From Butyrivibrio sp. MB2005 (GTDB lineage Bacteria; Bacillota; Clostridia; Lachnospirales; Lachnospiraceae), in contig NZ_AUJP01000005.1 of NCBI RefSeq assembly GCF_000424285.1, positions 124,001-188,000 of the forward strand: a stretch of DNA of 64,000 bases. The letters run 5' to 3'. This document shows positions 1 to 8,415 of the stretch, in pieces. Under the pieces are notes generated by a model. The model saw only the letters and a list, made by a program, of their open reading frames with translations. It was not told the origin of the DNA and searched no databases. Positions within the stretch are counted from its first letter, which is position 1; every line of letters starts with the position of its first letter. The position numbers and the translations under genes were made by a program.

Positions 1-764
1 TTCCCGGTTGCCACAAGAAGAATGCACATATATACCACAAAGTAAATAAGCGCACTTCCAAGGTCTTTTAATAAAACAAGAATTATCACATGAGCAGCAG
101 CAAGCACAGAACAAATAGCTACGTTCTTAAAATTTGTCTTCATAGACAGGACTGACGCCGCAAAAAATACAAAGAAAAGCTTTACAACCTCTGTAGGCAT
201 AAAGGAAATGCCGGCGATTCTGAAATTGATTTTTGAGCCATTGGTTACAGTTCCATATACCAGAAGCACAGTCAGCAAAATAAGCCCCGCTGCTGCAAAA
301 ACGTAGCCCATCTTTTCTAAAATCTCTAATCTGAATATTATCTCAGGAATAAGCAGTGCGATAACTATTGAAACCGATGCTATCATGAACTGCTTGATGC
401 CCTTCCAGTAAGAAACTCTCGTAATTACCAGCATCCCAACCATCAGCATAAAACACATATTGTGAATAATAAGCCTGTTTCCGTCAGGATATATCATCTT
501 ATACAGTGAAATGGTTGTGAGGATTACAAGGGTTTGGATTGCAAGAAGAAGCAAATACCGCTTACTTCCCGTCTTTGCGATTATCTGAATAAAGCAGGCA
601 AATTGGGTAAGAAAAAGAAACGCCGTCTGAAAACCGTAGATCCATCCGCGTCTTTTTTCTCCTTTATAGACAAATACCAGGAAGCTGAAAAATGTATAAG
701 CAAGAATACATCCCCCAATTACATACTTGGCTATTTCAGATAAATAAAAATCAAGTATCCCCAA
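1..764 (-). CDS. SEDS-family cell-wall polymerase (FtsW/RodA/SpoVE), partial
   Basis: Multi-pass membrane protein of the SEDS family, which polymerises peptidoglycan glycan strands together with a class B penicillin-binding protein. The visible 254 residues carry alternating hydrophobic segments, then PTEVVKLF (family QPSE-K motif) and LLKDLGSAL (family QPDLGTA motif), after which the gene runs off the left edge. The reading frame is closed upstream by the TAA that also ends the U32 peptidase gene (768-770). The first usable start is TTG at 762-764; no in-frame ATG occurs until well inside the membrane region, so a TTG start is the best choice. Its position two bases after the upstream gene suggests translational coupling. 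FtsW, RodA and SpoVE cannot be told apart from this fragment. Confidence 0.85.
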   Translation of the reverse strand, partial: MGILDFYLSEIAKYVIGGCILAYTFFSFLVFVYKGEKRRGWIYGFQTAFLFLTQFACFIQIIAKTGSKRYLLLLAIQTLVILTTISLYKMIYPDGNRLIIHNMCFMLMVGMLVITRVSYWKGIKQFMIASVSIVIALLIPEIIFRLEILEKMGYVFAAAGLILLTVLLVYGTVTNGSKINFRIAGISFMPTEVVKLFFVFFAASVLSMKTNFKNVAICSVLAAAHVIILVLLKDLGSALIYFVVYMCILLVATG

Positions 765-767
765 ACT

Positions 768-3116
768 TTAATCTGCGCTCCTCTCAAAATGTCCCGTAGT
801 GTAATCCATACTAAGAAGCTTTTCAATATACATATCCTTATCCTTTCCGGATCCGAATTTCAAAAGCTCCTCATATCCCCTAATTATATCTCTGCTCATA
901 TCTGCCTTCTCGGTGGTAAGATCCACCCTGAAGCAGGTGTTGTATTTTGATGAAAAACTACTGAGCTTATCTGCCTTTTTAAATAATGATACAGGTACGC
1001 TGTTCCAGATAATATTGGTGCAGTATCTGCAATCATAGGTTACAGGCATGGTTCTGCCTGTTCTGTCATTTATAAAAATAGTCTCGTAGGAAACTTCGCC
1101 GCCTCTTTTTCCTGTGCAGTCCCCAAAGGTGTTCCTGATACAGTTTGCAGTGTGCATCATGGGAACCCTTCCATAAACCTGCAACATAGCTGTAGGCAGT
1201 GAAATCTGCTCATGTCTACCCGATGAAATTATGTGACCATAAATACCTTTCATGGTATCGTTCATCTCGGGATAGCTAAGCTCTAAAGGAAGCGAAAAAT
1301 CCGTAAAGCCTTGATTTTTAAGGATTTCTCCATATAACTTAAATGCTTCTTCATTCCAGAGATAAAGACCATAATCCGGAACTATTCTACCCTTATAGCC
1401 ATAATGAAGTGCATAGGAAAGCTCCTCAAGATTCCTTACAACTATGCCATCAAGGCCGAATTTATCCGCATAATCAAGAATTCTTTTCAGATCGTATCTG
1501 TCAGGAATACCCTTTTCACATCTAAGTACATAAGGAAGCGCAGCAAAAACCTCTGCTCTACCCATATCAGGCAATTCCTGATTTAAAAGAAGGAGCCTTG
1601 AGTCCACAATAACTCTGTCGATATTGCCTCTGTTTACACATTCCTGTGAAACCACGTCAAGCTGAGCCTTACTCATTACGCTTACGCAAAGAGTAGGCTT
1701 ACTTATAAAGCTCTTAATTTTCTCATGTTTATATTCATTTCTCGGAAGCCTTTCTATAGGTGGCATTTCGATGTTATCTTCATATCCGCGGTTTCTTATT
1801 ATAGCTTCTTCAAGCTCTGCTGCAGCTTTTCTTCTTAGCTCATTAAGTGCTTTTACAGGCATGAAAATTCCTGCATCATCCAAAGCAATATCACAGGATG
1901 AAACTGAAAACTCCGAATTACCAAACTTTAAAAGCTGTTTTTTGCAATCATCTAAAGCCATTGGTCTGTTCTGAGCTCTCTGAACAATGTCGCCCGTAAC
2001 TGTAACCGATACGGGATCATCTGTAACAGTAGTAAGTGTTAATGCAGCCTCTTTATCAGCAATTAGTTCGCATTTTAAATCAATCGGAATAAGCTTTTTG
2101 CCGGATAAGTATTTTTCTCCAACCTCTCTAAGAACCTCTTCGTCAGATCCGTTATAGGAAGGATTCTCTAGAGTCACCATATCCTTACTGTTGTGTCTGA
2201 AATAATAGCCCTCGCCAATTTCAGAACGAAGATACAGGCTTGATAAAATCTTCTTATCTCCCGCATTGGATAAAAGCTTAACTGTGCCCTTTTCCTTGCC
2301 TGCTGCAATAGCTTCGTAATACTTATCAATAAATCTTCTGTAAACAGAAGTAACTCCTGCTGCATATTCAGGCTTTTTCATTCGACCTTCGATCTTAAAG
2401 GAATTGATTCCCGCTTCTATAAGCTCAGGAATCCTGTCTACCATACACATATCCTTAAGACTTAAGGGATAGCACTCTTTTCCGTGTCCGTTAAGCTTAT
2501 AGGGAAGTCTGCAGGGCTGTGCGCAGCGACCTCTGTTGCCGCTTCTCTCACCTACCATACTTGAAAAAAGGCAGGCTCCTGAATAGCTGTAGCACATTGC
2601 ACCATGAATAAAGGCTTCGATTTCGATGCCTACGCCATCTATCTTTTTACAATATTCATGAATTCCGTGAATCTCATCAAGGGTAAGCTCTCTTGCAGGC
2701 ACAACTCTTGTGGCACCAAGCTCCTTAAGAAGTCTTGCTCCCTCGGGCCCCGTTATTGTCATCTGTGTGCTGGCATGTCTCTCAACCCATGGGAATTCTT
2801 CGCTTATAATTTTGAACACACCAAGATCCTGGATGATGGCACCATCCAGGCCTGCATAGGCATAAGGTTCAAAGAATTCCTTAAAAGAATCTATCTCATT
2901 TTCTTTGAGCAAAATATTGGTAGTCAGATAGATCTTTTTGCCATGAAGATGCGCATATCTTATGGCAGATACAACCTCTTCCTCTGTGAAATTGTCAGCA
3001 AATGCTCTTGCGCCAAAGCCCTGTCCGCCAAGATATACAGCGTCAGCACCTGCAGCAAAAGCGCCCAGCATGGTCTCGTAGTTCCCTGCCGGGGCAAGTA
3101 ATTCAACTTTATCCAT
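768..3116 (-). CDS. U32 family peptidase / RNA hydroxylation-type protein
   Basis: Long U32-family protein of about 782 residues. It contains the family signature around GAMCYSYSGACLFSS followed by RGRCAQPCR, with clustered cysteines, and a C-terminal extension of the DUF3656 (collagenase-like) type with more cysteines (DCRYCTN). Characterised relatives (TrhP, RlhA, YrrN/YrrO) are needed for hydroxylation of tRNA or 23S rRNA rather than proteolysis, so an RNA-modification role is as likely as peptidase activity. An in-frame GTG lies at 3125, but the ATG at 3114-3116 has a GGTGA five bases upstream and is preferred. It follows zapA across a hairpin terminator, a common Firmicute order. Confidence 0.88.
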   Translation of the reverse strand: MDKVELLAPAGNYETMLGAFAAGADAVYLGGQGFGARAFADNFTEEEVVSAIRYAHLHGKKIYLTTNILLKENEIDSFKEFFEPYAYAGLDGAIIQDLGVFKIISEEFPWVERHASTQMTITGPEGARLLKELGATRVVPARELTLDEIHGIHEYCKKIDGVGIEIEAFIHGAMCYSYSGACLFSSMVGERSGNRGRCAQPCRLPYKLNGHGKECYPLSLKDMCMVDRIPELIEAGINSFKIEGRMKKPEYAAGVTSVYRRFIDKYYEAIAAGKEKGTVKLLSNAGDKKILSSLYLRSEIGEGYYFRHNSKDMVTLENPSYNGSDEEVLREVGEKYLSGKKLIPIDLKCELIADKEAALTLTTVTDDPVSVTVTGDIVQRAQNRPMALDDCKKQLLKFGNSEFSVSSCDIALDDAGIFMPVKALNELRRKAAAELEEAIIRNRGYEDNIEMPPIERLPRNEYKHEKIKSFISKPTLCVSVMSKAQLDVVSQECVNRGNIDRVIVDSRLLLLNQELPDMGRAEVFAALPYVLRCEKGIPDRYDLKRILDYADKFGLDGIVVRNLEELSYALHYGYKGRIVPDYGLYLWNEEAFKLYGEILKNQGFTDFSLPLELSYPEMNDTMKGIYGHIISSGRHEQISLPTAMLQVYGRVPMMHTANCIRNTFGDCTGKRGGEVSYETIFINDRTGRTMPVTYDCRYCTNIIWNSVPVSLFKKADKLSSFSSKYNTCFRVDLTTEKADMSRDIIRGYEELLKFGSGKDKDMYIEKLLSMDYTTGHFERSAD

Positions 3117-3126
3117 ATAATTCACC

Positions 3127-3156
3127 GAAAAAGGCTGCCCATATCGGCAGCCTTCA
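3127..3156 (-). terminator. Rho-independent terminator after zapA
   Basis: On the minus strand a nine-base-pair stem (AAGGCTGCC / GGCAGCCTT, 3131-3154) with a six-base loop is followed by a short T-run. It sits between zapA and the U32 gene and would limit read-through. The stem core GGCTGCC is reused in the terminator after ilvC (19760-19790). Confidence 0.75.
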
Positions 3157-3158
3157 CA

Positions 3159-3566
3159 TTACTTTTTCAGAGTCTTAAGCTCTGTTTCCATCTGAATAAT
3201 CTTTCTTGAATCCTCTGTAATGTCAGACTGAAGATTCTTAACGTTTTTCTCAGTATTTTCAAGCTTTATCTGAGTGGCAATAAGCTCATGCTTAATGTCA
3301 TAAAGCTCCTTTTCCTTGTCACTGAGCTGACCCTCTAAAAGCTCAACCTGTTTCTTGGCTTTAAAGTAGTCATCAGCAATATTAAGCTGAAGCAGAACGT
3401 TCTGAGTATCGAGTGGCTGTCTCTTGAAGCCCTCCATCTTGTTATAGTCTGCAATCTTATTATTTATATATGAGGCAACCTTCTGTAAGTATTCCTCACT
3501 TTCATATCCACTTAAGGTAAAAACCTTTCCCCCAATGATAACCTCGGTATCTGTCTTAGAAGCCAT
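3159..3566 (-). CDS. zapA: Cell division protein ZapA
   Basis: Small ZapA-family protein (135 residues) that binds and bundles FtsZ filaments at the division site. The N-terminal half has the family beta-strand and helix region (TEVIIGGKVFTLSGYESEEY, then a YINNKI helix). The second half is a long coiled coil rich in Glu, Lys and Leu that mediates dimerisation. The start is set by an ideal GGAGG five bases before the ATG. A TTGAAA-18-TATAAT promoter lies 33 bp upstream of the ATG, so the gene probably has its own transcription unit. Assignment is secure from length, fold pattern and context beside ruvAB and the U32 gene. Confidence 0.88.
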   Translation of the reverse strand: MASKTDTEVIIGGKVFTLSGYESEEYLQKVASYINNKIADYNKMEGFKRQPLDTQNVLLQLNIADDYFKAKKQVELLEGQLSDKEKELYDIKHELIATQIKLENTEKNVKNLQSDITEDSRKIIQMETELKTLKK

Positions 3567-3598
3567 AATTTCCTCCCCCGAAAAAGTGTTATGAATGA

Positions 3599-3628
3599 AT
3601 TATATACTTCTTTTAGCCCCTATTTCAA
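3599..3628 (-). promoter_or_regulatory. Sigma-A-type promoter of zapA
   Basis: Minus-strand TTGAAA (3623-3628), 18-base spacer, TATAAT (3599-3604), 33 bp before the zapA ATG. Confidence 0.65.
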
Positions 3629-3729
3629 GAGAAAATCCAAGAATTATATAATAAAAAACCTACAATATACTGTATTTATCAGATATTATACTACAATATA
3701 TATTGCAGGAAAATATATATTGGGTTAAA

Positions 3730-4752
3730 TTATTCAAAATCAAGTCCCAAATGCTGATATGCCAGATCTGTCACAACTCTTCCCCTTGGAGTTCTGTTAA
3801 TAAGACCATTTTTCAAAAGGTAAGGCTCATAAACATCCTCAATTGTTCCCGGATCTTCGCCTATGGAAGCAGCCAGCGTATCAAGACCTGCGGGGCCACC
3901 ACCAAATTTCTCAATAAGAGTAATCAGAAGTGTTCTGTCATTGTGATCCAGGCCCAGCTTATCAACATCCATAAGGTCAAGGGCAGTTTTAGCAACTTCT
4001 TCTGTGATAACGCCATCATACCTTACCTGTGCATAATCCCTGACTCTCTTAAGTATTCTGTTGGCAATTCGCGGCGTTCCGCGACTCCTTTTTGCCATCT
4101 CTTTTGCGCCGCCTGCTTCTGTTTCTACATTAAGGACCTTTGCGGACTGAAGGATAATATTCATAAGCTCTTCAATCTCATAAAACTCCATTCTATAGAG
4201 CATCCCGAATCTGTCACGAAGAGGTGCTGAAAGCATTCCTGCTCTTGTGGTGGCACCAACCAGCGTAAAATGAGGAAGATCAAGTCTGATGGATCTGGCA
4301 GTCGGACCTTTTCCAATCATGATATCAATCTTATAATCCTCCATTGCAGGATAAAGAACCTCTTCAACCTGCCTGTTAAGGCGGTGAATCTCATCAATGA
4401 AAAGGACATCACCTTCCTTAAGATTATTTAAAATAGCAGCTATTTCACCCGGCTTTTCAATGGCAGGACCGCTTGTAACCTTGCAGTTTACACCCATCTC
4501 ATTTGCGATGATCTCCGCAAGGGTTGTCTTTCCAAGTCCGGGAGGTCCGTAGAGAAGAATGTGATCAAGACTCTGACCTCTCTGCTTTGCCGCTTCAATT
4601 GAGATGTTCAGATTGTCCTTAATCTTCTGCTGGCCAATGTAATCGGCAAGCTTCTTTGGACGAAGTGACCCCTCAAGCTTTATATCTTCATTTGTAAACT
4701 CAGCATTTGTGGTATTTGATTTTGCTGATGTGCGAATAGTTCTCTTTTCCAT
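3730..4752 (-). CDS. ruvB: Holliday junction branch migration helicase RuvB
   Basis: AAA+ motor of the RuvABC branch-migration complex, driving Holliday junction movement with RuvA. Visible motifs are Walker [10 protein letters not shown], Walker [10 protein letters not shown], sensor 1 with VGATTRAG, the LRDRFG arginine-finger region and a C-terminal winged helix ending with TPRGRV. An upstream ATG at 4764 gives four more residues, but its first codons overlap the GGAG that is correctly spaced for the ATG at 4752, so the shorter form (340 residues) is preferred. It lies 63 bp after ruvA in the same direction. Resolvase ruvC is not in the window. Confidence 0.96.
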   Translation of the reverse strand: MEKRTIRTSAKSNTTNAEFTNEDIKLEGSLRPKKLADYIGQQKIKDNLNISIEAAKQRGQSLDHILLYGPPGLGKTTLAEIIANEMGVNCKVTSGPAIEKPGEIAAILNNLKEGDVLFIDEIHRLNRQVEEVLYPAMEDYKIDIMIGKGPTARSIRLDLPHFTLVGATTRAGMLSAPLRDRFGMLYRMEFYEIEELMNIILQSAKVLNVETEAGGAKEMAKRSRGTPRIANRILKRVRDYAQVRYDGVITEEVAKTALDLMDVDKLGLDHNDRTLLITLIEKFGGGPAGLDTLAASIGEDPGTIEDVYEPYLLKNGLINRTPRGRVVTDLAYQHLGLDFE

Positions 4753-4815
4753 AAAAATCTCCATAGTAGGAATTTATGCTCTGCAATGTATCATTTAAGA
4801 GACATAGCTGCTGTC

Positions 4816-5433
4816 TTAGAATAATTCCTTCAAGGCAAGCTTAAGTATGCTTTCTGTATCAGAACCGTCTACATTTCCTGCTGACAGAACCTTTCTCACT
4901 GCTTTTGCAGCCTCTGTGCCGGAATATCCAAGAGCAACCAGTGCTTCGATTGCCTCATTTTGAGGTTCGCTATCACTTGAAGGAATAAGTGAATCTGCAT
5001 CTCCTGAAACTCTTCCTGATGTAATATCCTCTGAAGAAATCTTGTCATGAAGCTCTAATACAAGTCTTTCAGCTGTCTTTTTGCCAACACCGGGAGCCTT
5101 TGAAATAGCCTTGGAATCTCCTGCCAAAATTGCAAATCTGAGATCGTCAGGTGTCATAACGGATAAAATAGCCTGACCGCCTTTTGGACCAATACCGCTT
5201 ACGCTGATAAGAAGCTTGAAAAATTCCAGCTCATCCTTAGACAAAAAGCCATAAAGGTTCATGGCGTCTTCTCTAACACTTAGATAGGTATAGAGCTTAA
5301 CCACTTCTCCCTTGGCAGGAAGCCTGTCAGCCGTATATGCAGATACAAACACGTTATATCCGATACCATTAACATCTATTACAGCAACGGTATCATCAAT
5401 CTGATCCACAATTCCATTTAAAAATGCAATCAT
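4816..5433 (-). CDS. ruvA: Holliday junction DNA helicase subunit RuvA
   Basis: RuvA tetramers bind the four-way junction and dock RuvB. The protein (205 residues, normal length) shows the N-terminal OB-fold (GIVDQIDDTVAVIDVNGIGY), two helix-hairpin-helix motifs (SVSGIGPKGGQAIL and APGVGKKTAERLV), an acidic flexible linker and a C-terminal RuvB-binding domain (EALVALGYSGTEAAKAV). Its ATG overlaps the TGA of the upstream Gx transporter gene (ATGA), indicating translational coupling. Confidence 0.96.
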   Translation of the reverse strand: MIAFLNGIVDQIDDTVAVIDVNGIGYNVFVSAYTADRLPAKGEVVKLYTYLSVREDAMNLYGFLSKDELEFFKLLISVSGIGPKGGQAILSVMTPDDLRFAILAGDSKAISKAPGVGKKTAERLVLELHDKISSEDITSGRVSGDADSLIPSSDSEPQNEAIEALVALGYSGTEAAKAVRKVLSAGNVDGSDTESILKLALKELF

Positions 5434-5972
5434 CTATTTTTACTCCTGATAAAACTTTTATTTAAATATATGCTCAACTTTTCAGCGATAAAGCCATTGA
5501 GGAAGCCCGTTACGGCGCCTGACACAAGAAGCACAGGCAGATAAAACATGATTCCTGACGTCTTTACTATAAATGCGGCAACCAAGAGCTGCGCAATATT
5601 GTGGCAAAGTCCGCCTATAACGCTTACTCCTCTCATATCAAAAAGCCCTGATTTTTTCGCAATTATCATACATAAAAAACTGATAAGGGCGCCTGATATC
5701 GAGAACATGATTCCAAAAAGATTTCCAAATAAAAAGCCGCTTAAAATAATCCTTAAAACATTAATGACAATGCCTTCTTTTGCACCGTACCTGTAAATAA
5801 GGATTACAACGGCCATATTGGGTAGTCCCAGCTTCATACCAGGAACTCCGAATGGGAATGGAATCAAAGACTCAACATAAGATAAAATAAGCGAAAGGGC
5901 CAGCATAAAGCCCAGAATCACAACATAAGATGTTCGATTATCGTCATTTCCCCAAAACTCTTTACCATTCAT
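5430..5972 (-). CDS. Gx transporter family / heptaprenyl diphosphate synthase component I-like membrane protein
   Basis: Small membrane protein (180 residues) with about five hydrophobic segments and the glycine-rich pattern of the Hpre_diP_synt_I family (FGVPGMKLGLPNMAVVILIY, then LSGFLFGNLFGIMFSISGAL). Despite the older name, members resemble ECF-type substrate-binding membrane components, so transport is more likely than prenyl synthesis. In many Firmicutes it occurs beside a NusG-domain-II protein. Here that partner is 4.4 kb upstream (10377-10769) with ABC exporter genes and an acetyltransferase between. It is coupled to ruvA by a 4-bp overlap. Confidence 0.8.
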   Translation of the reverse strand: MNGKEFWGNDDNRTSYVVILGFMLALSLILSYVESLIPFPFGVPGMKLGLPNMAVVILIYRYGAKEGIVINVLRIILSGFLFGNLFGIMFSISGALISFLCMIIAKKSGLFDMRGVSVIGGLCHNIAQLLVAAFIVKTSGIMFYLPVLLVSGAVTGFLNGFIAEKLSIYLNKSFIRSKNR

Positions 5973-5984
5973 ACCATATACATT

Positions 5985-6503
5985 TTATCTAATAAGCTTC
6001 TCCATGTAAATCATGTCATAACATCTGCCGAATTTCCTGCCACACTCATTAAAAGTTCCGCAGAGTTTATATCCCATGTGTTCATGGAAACGCATGCTGT
6101 TATTTGTGAGGTACTCATCCTCCACCTTGGTGTAAGCAATGCAGGCATAGAGATTAACAACGCCCATCTTTAACAGTCTCTCTTCAATTGCCTCATAGAG
6201 AACTCTGCCTGCTCCAAGTCCGTGATAATCCTTATCAAGATAAATGCTAAGTGTTGCGCAGTGATCGTATGCTGCTCTGTCTACAAAACTGCTGGCATAG
6301 ACATAGCCTATGATTTTTCCCTCATACTCGGCCACAAGATAAGGATATTTTTTAAGGGTATTGCTGATTCTGCCTCTAAAATCCTCGACAGTCACATCCT
6401 CGATCTCGTAGGTGATTGCAGTTTCCTCAATGTAGTAATTGTATATCTCAATGAGCCTTGATGCATCCTCAAGGCTCACCTCTCTAATTTTTAATTTTTC
6501 CAT
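5985..6503 (-). CDS. GNAT N-acetyltransferase, phosphinothricin acetyltransferase-like
   Basis: Single GNAT domain of 172 residues. It has the N-terminal REVSLEDA strand, a central strand YLVAEYEGKIIGYVYA, the acetyl-CoA-binding stretch SIYLDKDYHGLGAGRVLY (QxxGxG/A-type loop) and a C-terminal GRCYDMIYMEK. The spacing matches the PAT/Bar branch, whose natural substrates are often unknown amines or amino-acid analogues. An in-frame TTG at 6515 lies inside the GGAGGAG ribosome-binding site, so the ATG at 6503 is the real start. It lies 12 bp before the Gx transporter gene. Confidence 0.87.
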   Translation of the reverse strand: MEKLKIREVSLEDASRLIEIYNYYIEETAITYEIEDVTVEDFRGRISNTLKKYPYLVAEYEGKIIGYVYASSFVDRAAYDHCATLSIYLDKDYHGLGAGRVLYEAIEERLLKMGVVNLYACIAYTKVEDEYLTNNSMRFHEHMGYKLCGTFNECGRKFGRCYDMIYMEKLIR

Positions 6504-6579
6504 AATCTCCTCCAAAAGCTATATTTCTAATAGCTTAATAAATAATAAACTTTATCAGTTTAAATTCAAAATGTCCGGA

Positions 6580-8367
6580 TCAGGCAATGCCCCTTAGTCC
6601 CTCAACCTGAGCTGTGTAAAGCTTATAATAATCGCCTTTTTTAGCCATGAGTTCATCGTGGGTTCCGGCTTCAGTAATACCGCCGTCATTAATATACATA
6701 ATCTTATCACAACCTGTGATGGTTGATAATCTGTGAGCGATAATAAAGCTTGTTCTGCCCTTAAGCATAGCATTAAGTCCCTGCTGCAGCGCTTTTTCCG
6801 TCTGCACATCGATACTTGAAGTTGCTTCGTCAAGTACCAGAATTGCAGGATCGGATAAAAGTGTTCTCGCAAAGGATATAAGCTGCTTCTGACCCTGAGA
6901 AAGAATTGCACCGCGCTCTCTAACTTCAGTATCATAGCCGTCTGACATACCATTAATGAAATCATGAGCACATACGGTCTTACTTGCTTTTACAATTTCT
7001 TCACTGGTGGCATCGAGCTTACCATACCTGATATTGTCCTCAATTGTACCTGAGAAAATAAAGCTGTCCTGAAGCATTATTCCCATTTGCTGACGAAGTG
7101 ACTTAAGTGTAACCTTTGAAATATCCTGTCCGTCTATAAGAATACTTCCGCTGTCCACGTTGTAGAATCTTGATATCAGGCTGACAATCGTACTTTTTCC
7201 TGCGCCTGTAGGTCCAACCAGGGCAACGCTCTCACCGGGCTTAACCGTAAATGAAACGTCATGAAGAATCTCTTTGCCCTTTTCGTATGAAAAGCTTACA
7301 TTCTTAAACTCAACTTCGCCCTTCATCTCTTTCATGGGAACTGCATCCTCAGCATCCGTAACGGTTACAGGTTCATCCATGGTCTCGAAGATTCGCTCCA
7401 GATAAGCGATGTTATTAATAAAGTTATTGAAAATATTTCCAAGGTTCATAATGGGCTGCCAGAATCTTGAAGCATAGCTTGATATGGCTACGATTGTTCC
7501 AAGGGTCTGATGTCCCCCTGCAAAAATAACAAGTCCGAAGATGTATATAGCTGCTCTAACAAATACAGATATGGTATCAATTCCGGGCCATACAAGAGTA
7601 CTGTAGTAAATAGCCTTCATCCAGGTTTTTCTGCAATCTCCTGAAAGGTCCTTGAATATCTTTGCATTCTCATCCTCTCTTGCAAAAATCTGTGTGATTC
7701 TGGCTCCTACAATATTCTCCTGAAGATATGCGTTCAGGTTGGAGTTTTTATTGGAAACTGCCTGCCATGCTTTTCTCTGTCTGTTCTTAATCCAGAACAT
7801 GAAAACCATGAGAATAGGTACACCCGCAAGAACCACAAGGCTCAGCTGAATATCCACATAAAGCATAAAAGCCACGATAAAAATCAGGTTAAGAAATTCC
7901 AGAACCAGATTTATAAGACCGTTACTTAGCATATCCGAAACTGAATTTACATAGTTAACTACCCTTACCAGAATTTTTCCATGAGGTCTGTCGTCATAAT
8001 ACTGGAAAGGGAGCTGTTGCAGATGCTCAAAGAGATCTTTTCTTATCTGGTAAATGATATCCTGGGATACATTTACCATGATCTTTGATCTGACTGTTAT
8101 GAAAAGCATACTCAGCAGGTAAAATACTGCCATGGTTATAACCAAAGTAAACAGCATTTTCTTATCAGCGTTGGGAATAGCCTCATCCAGAGCCTTCTGA
8201 ACTAGAATCGGGCTCACAAGGGCCGTAATTCCGCCTATGGCTGAAAGCACCAGTGCCAGTATCATTTTTCCTGCGTGTCTTTTAATATATACAGATGCCC
8301 TAAGGAGATGCTTTATATCAAAGGGCTCTTCAAGTATTTCATCCTGTTTGTAAGTATTGCGTGCCAT
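6580..8367 (-). CDS. ABC exporter half-transporter, catalytic Walker B / LSQGQ subunit
   Basis: Type IV ABC exporter half (595 residues): six membrane helices in the first 320 residues, then a nucleotide-binding domain. It has Walker A GPTGAGKST, Q-loop LQDSFIFSG, signature LSQGQ (not LSGGQ), Walker B LVLDEATS with the catalytic Glu, and the H-switch IIAHRLST. The non-consensus signature is what is expected of one half of an asymmetric heterodimer. Its partner is the gene 48 bp upstream, which has a degenerate Walker B. The start has AGGAG upstream of the ATG. The substrate (drug, lipid or peptide) cannot be inferred. Confidence 0.9.
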   Translation of the reverse strand: MARNTYKQDEILEEPFDIKHLLRASVYIKRHAGKMILALVLSAIGGITALVSPILVQKALDEAIPNADKKMLFTLVITMAVFYLLSMLFITVRSKIMVNVSQDIIYQIRKDLFEHLQQLPFQYYDDRPHGKILVRVVNYVNSVSDMLSNGLINLVLEFLNLIFIVAFMLYVDIQLSLVVLAGVPILMVFMFWIKNRQRKAWQAVSNKNSNLNAYLQENIVGARITQIFAREDENAKIFKDLSGDCRKTWMKAIYYSTLVWPGIDTISVFVRAAIYIFGLVIFAGGHQTLGTIVAISSYASRFWQPIMNLGNIFNNFINNIAYLERIFETMDEPVTVTDAEDAVPMKEMKGEVEFKNVSFSYEKGKEILHDVSFTVKPGESVALVGPTGAGKSTIVSLISRFYNVDSGSILIDGQDISKVTLKSLRQQMGIMLQDSFIFSGTIEDNIRYGKLDATSEEIVKASKTVCAHDFINGMSDGYDTEVRERGAILSQGQKQLISFARTLLSDPAILVLDEATSSIDVQTEKALQQGLNAMLKGRTSFIIAHRLSTITGCDKIMYINDGGITEAGTHDELMAKKGDYYKLYTAQVEGLRGIA

Positions 8368-8415
8368 TTTTGTCTCCTATTTTTTTAAAAAACAAATTGT
8401 CGTAATGTTCTGTAT

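Noticed and set aside
2604-3101. Plus-strand open frame of 165 codons inside the U32 gene
   Set aside because: It lies wholly within a well-supported minus-strand gene, has no ribosome-binding site and an unlikely protein composition (Cys/Ser/Phe-rich).
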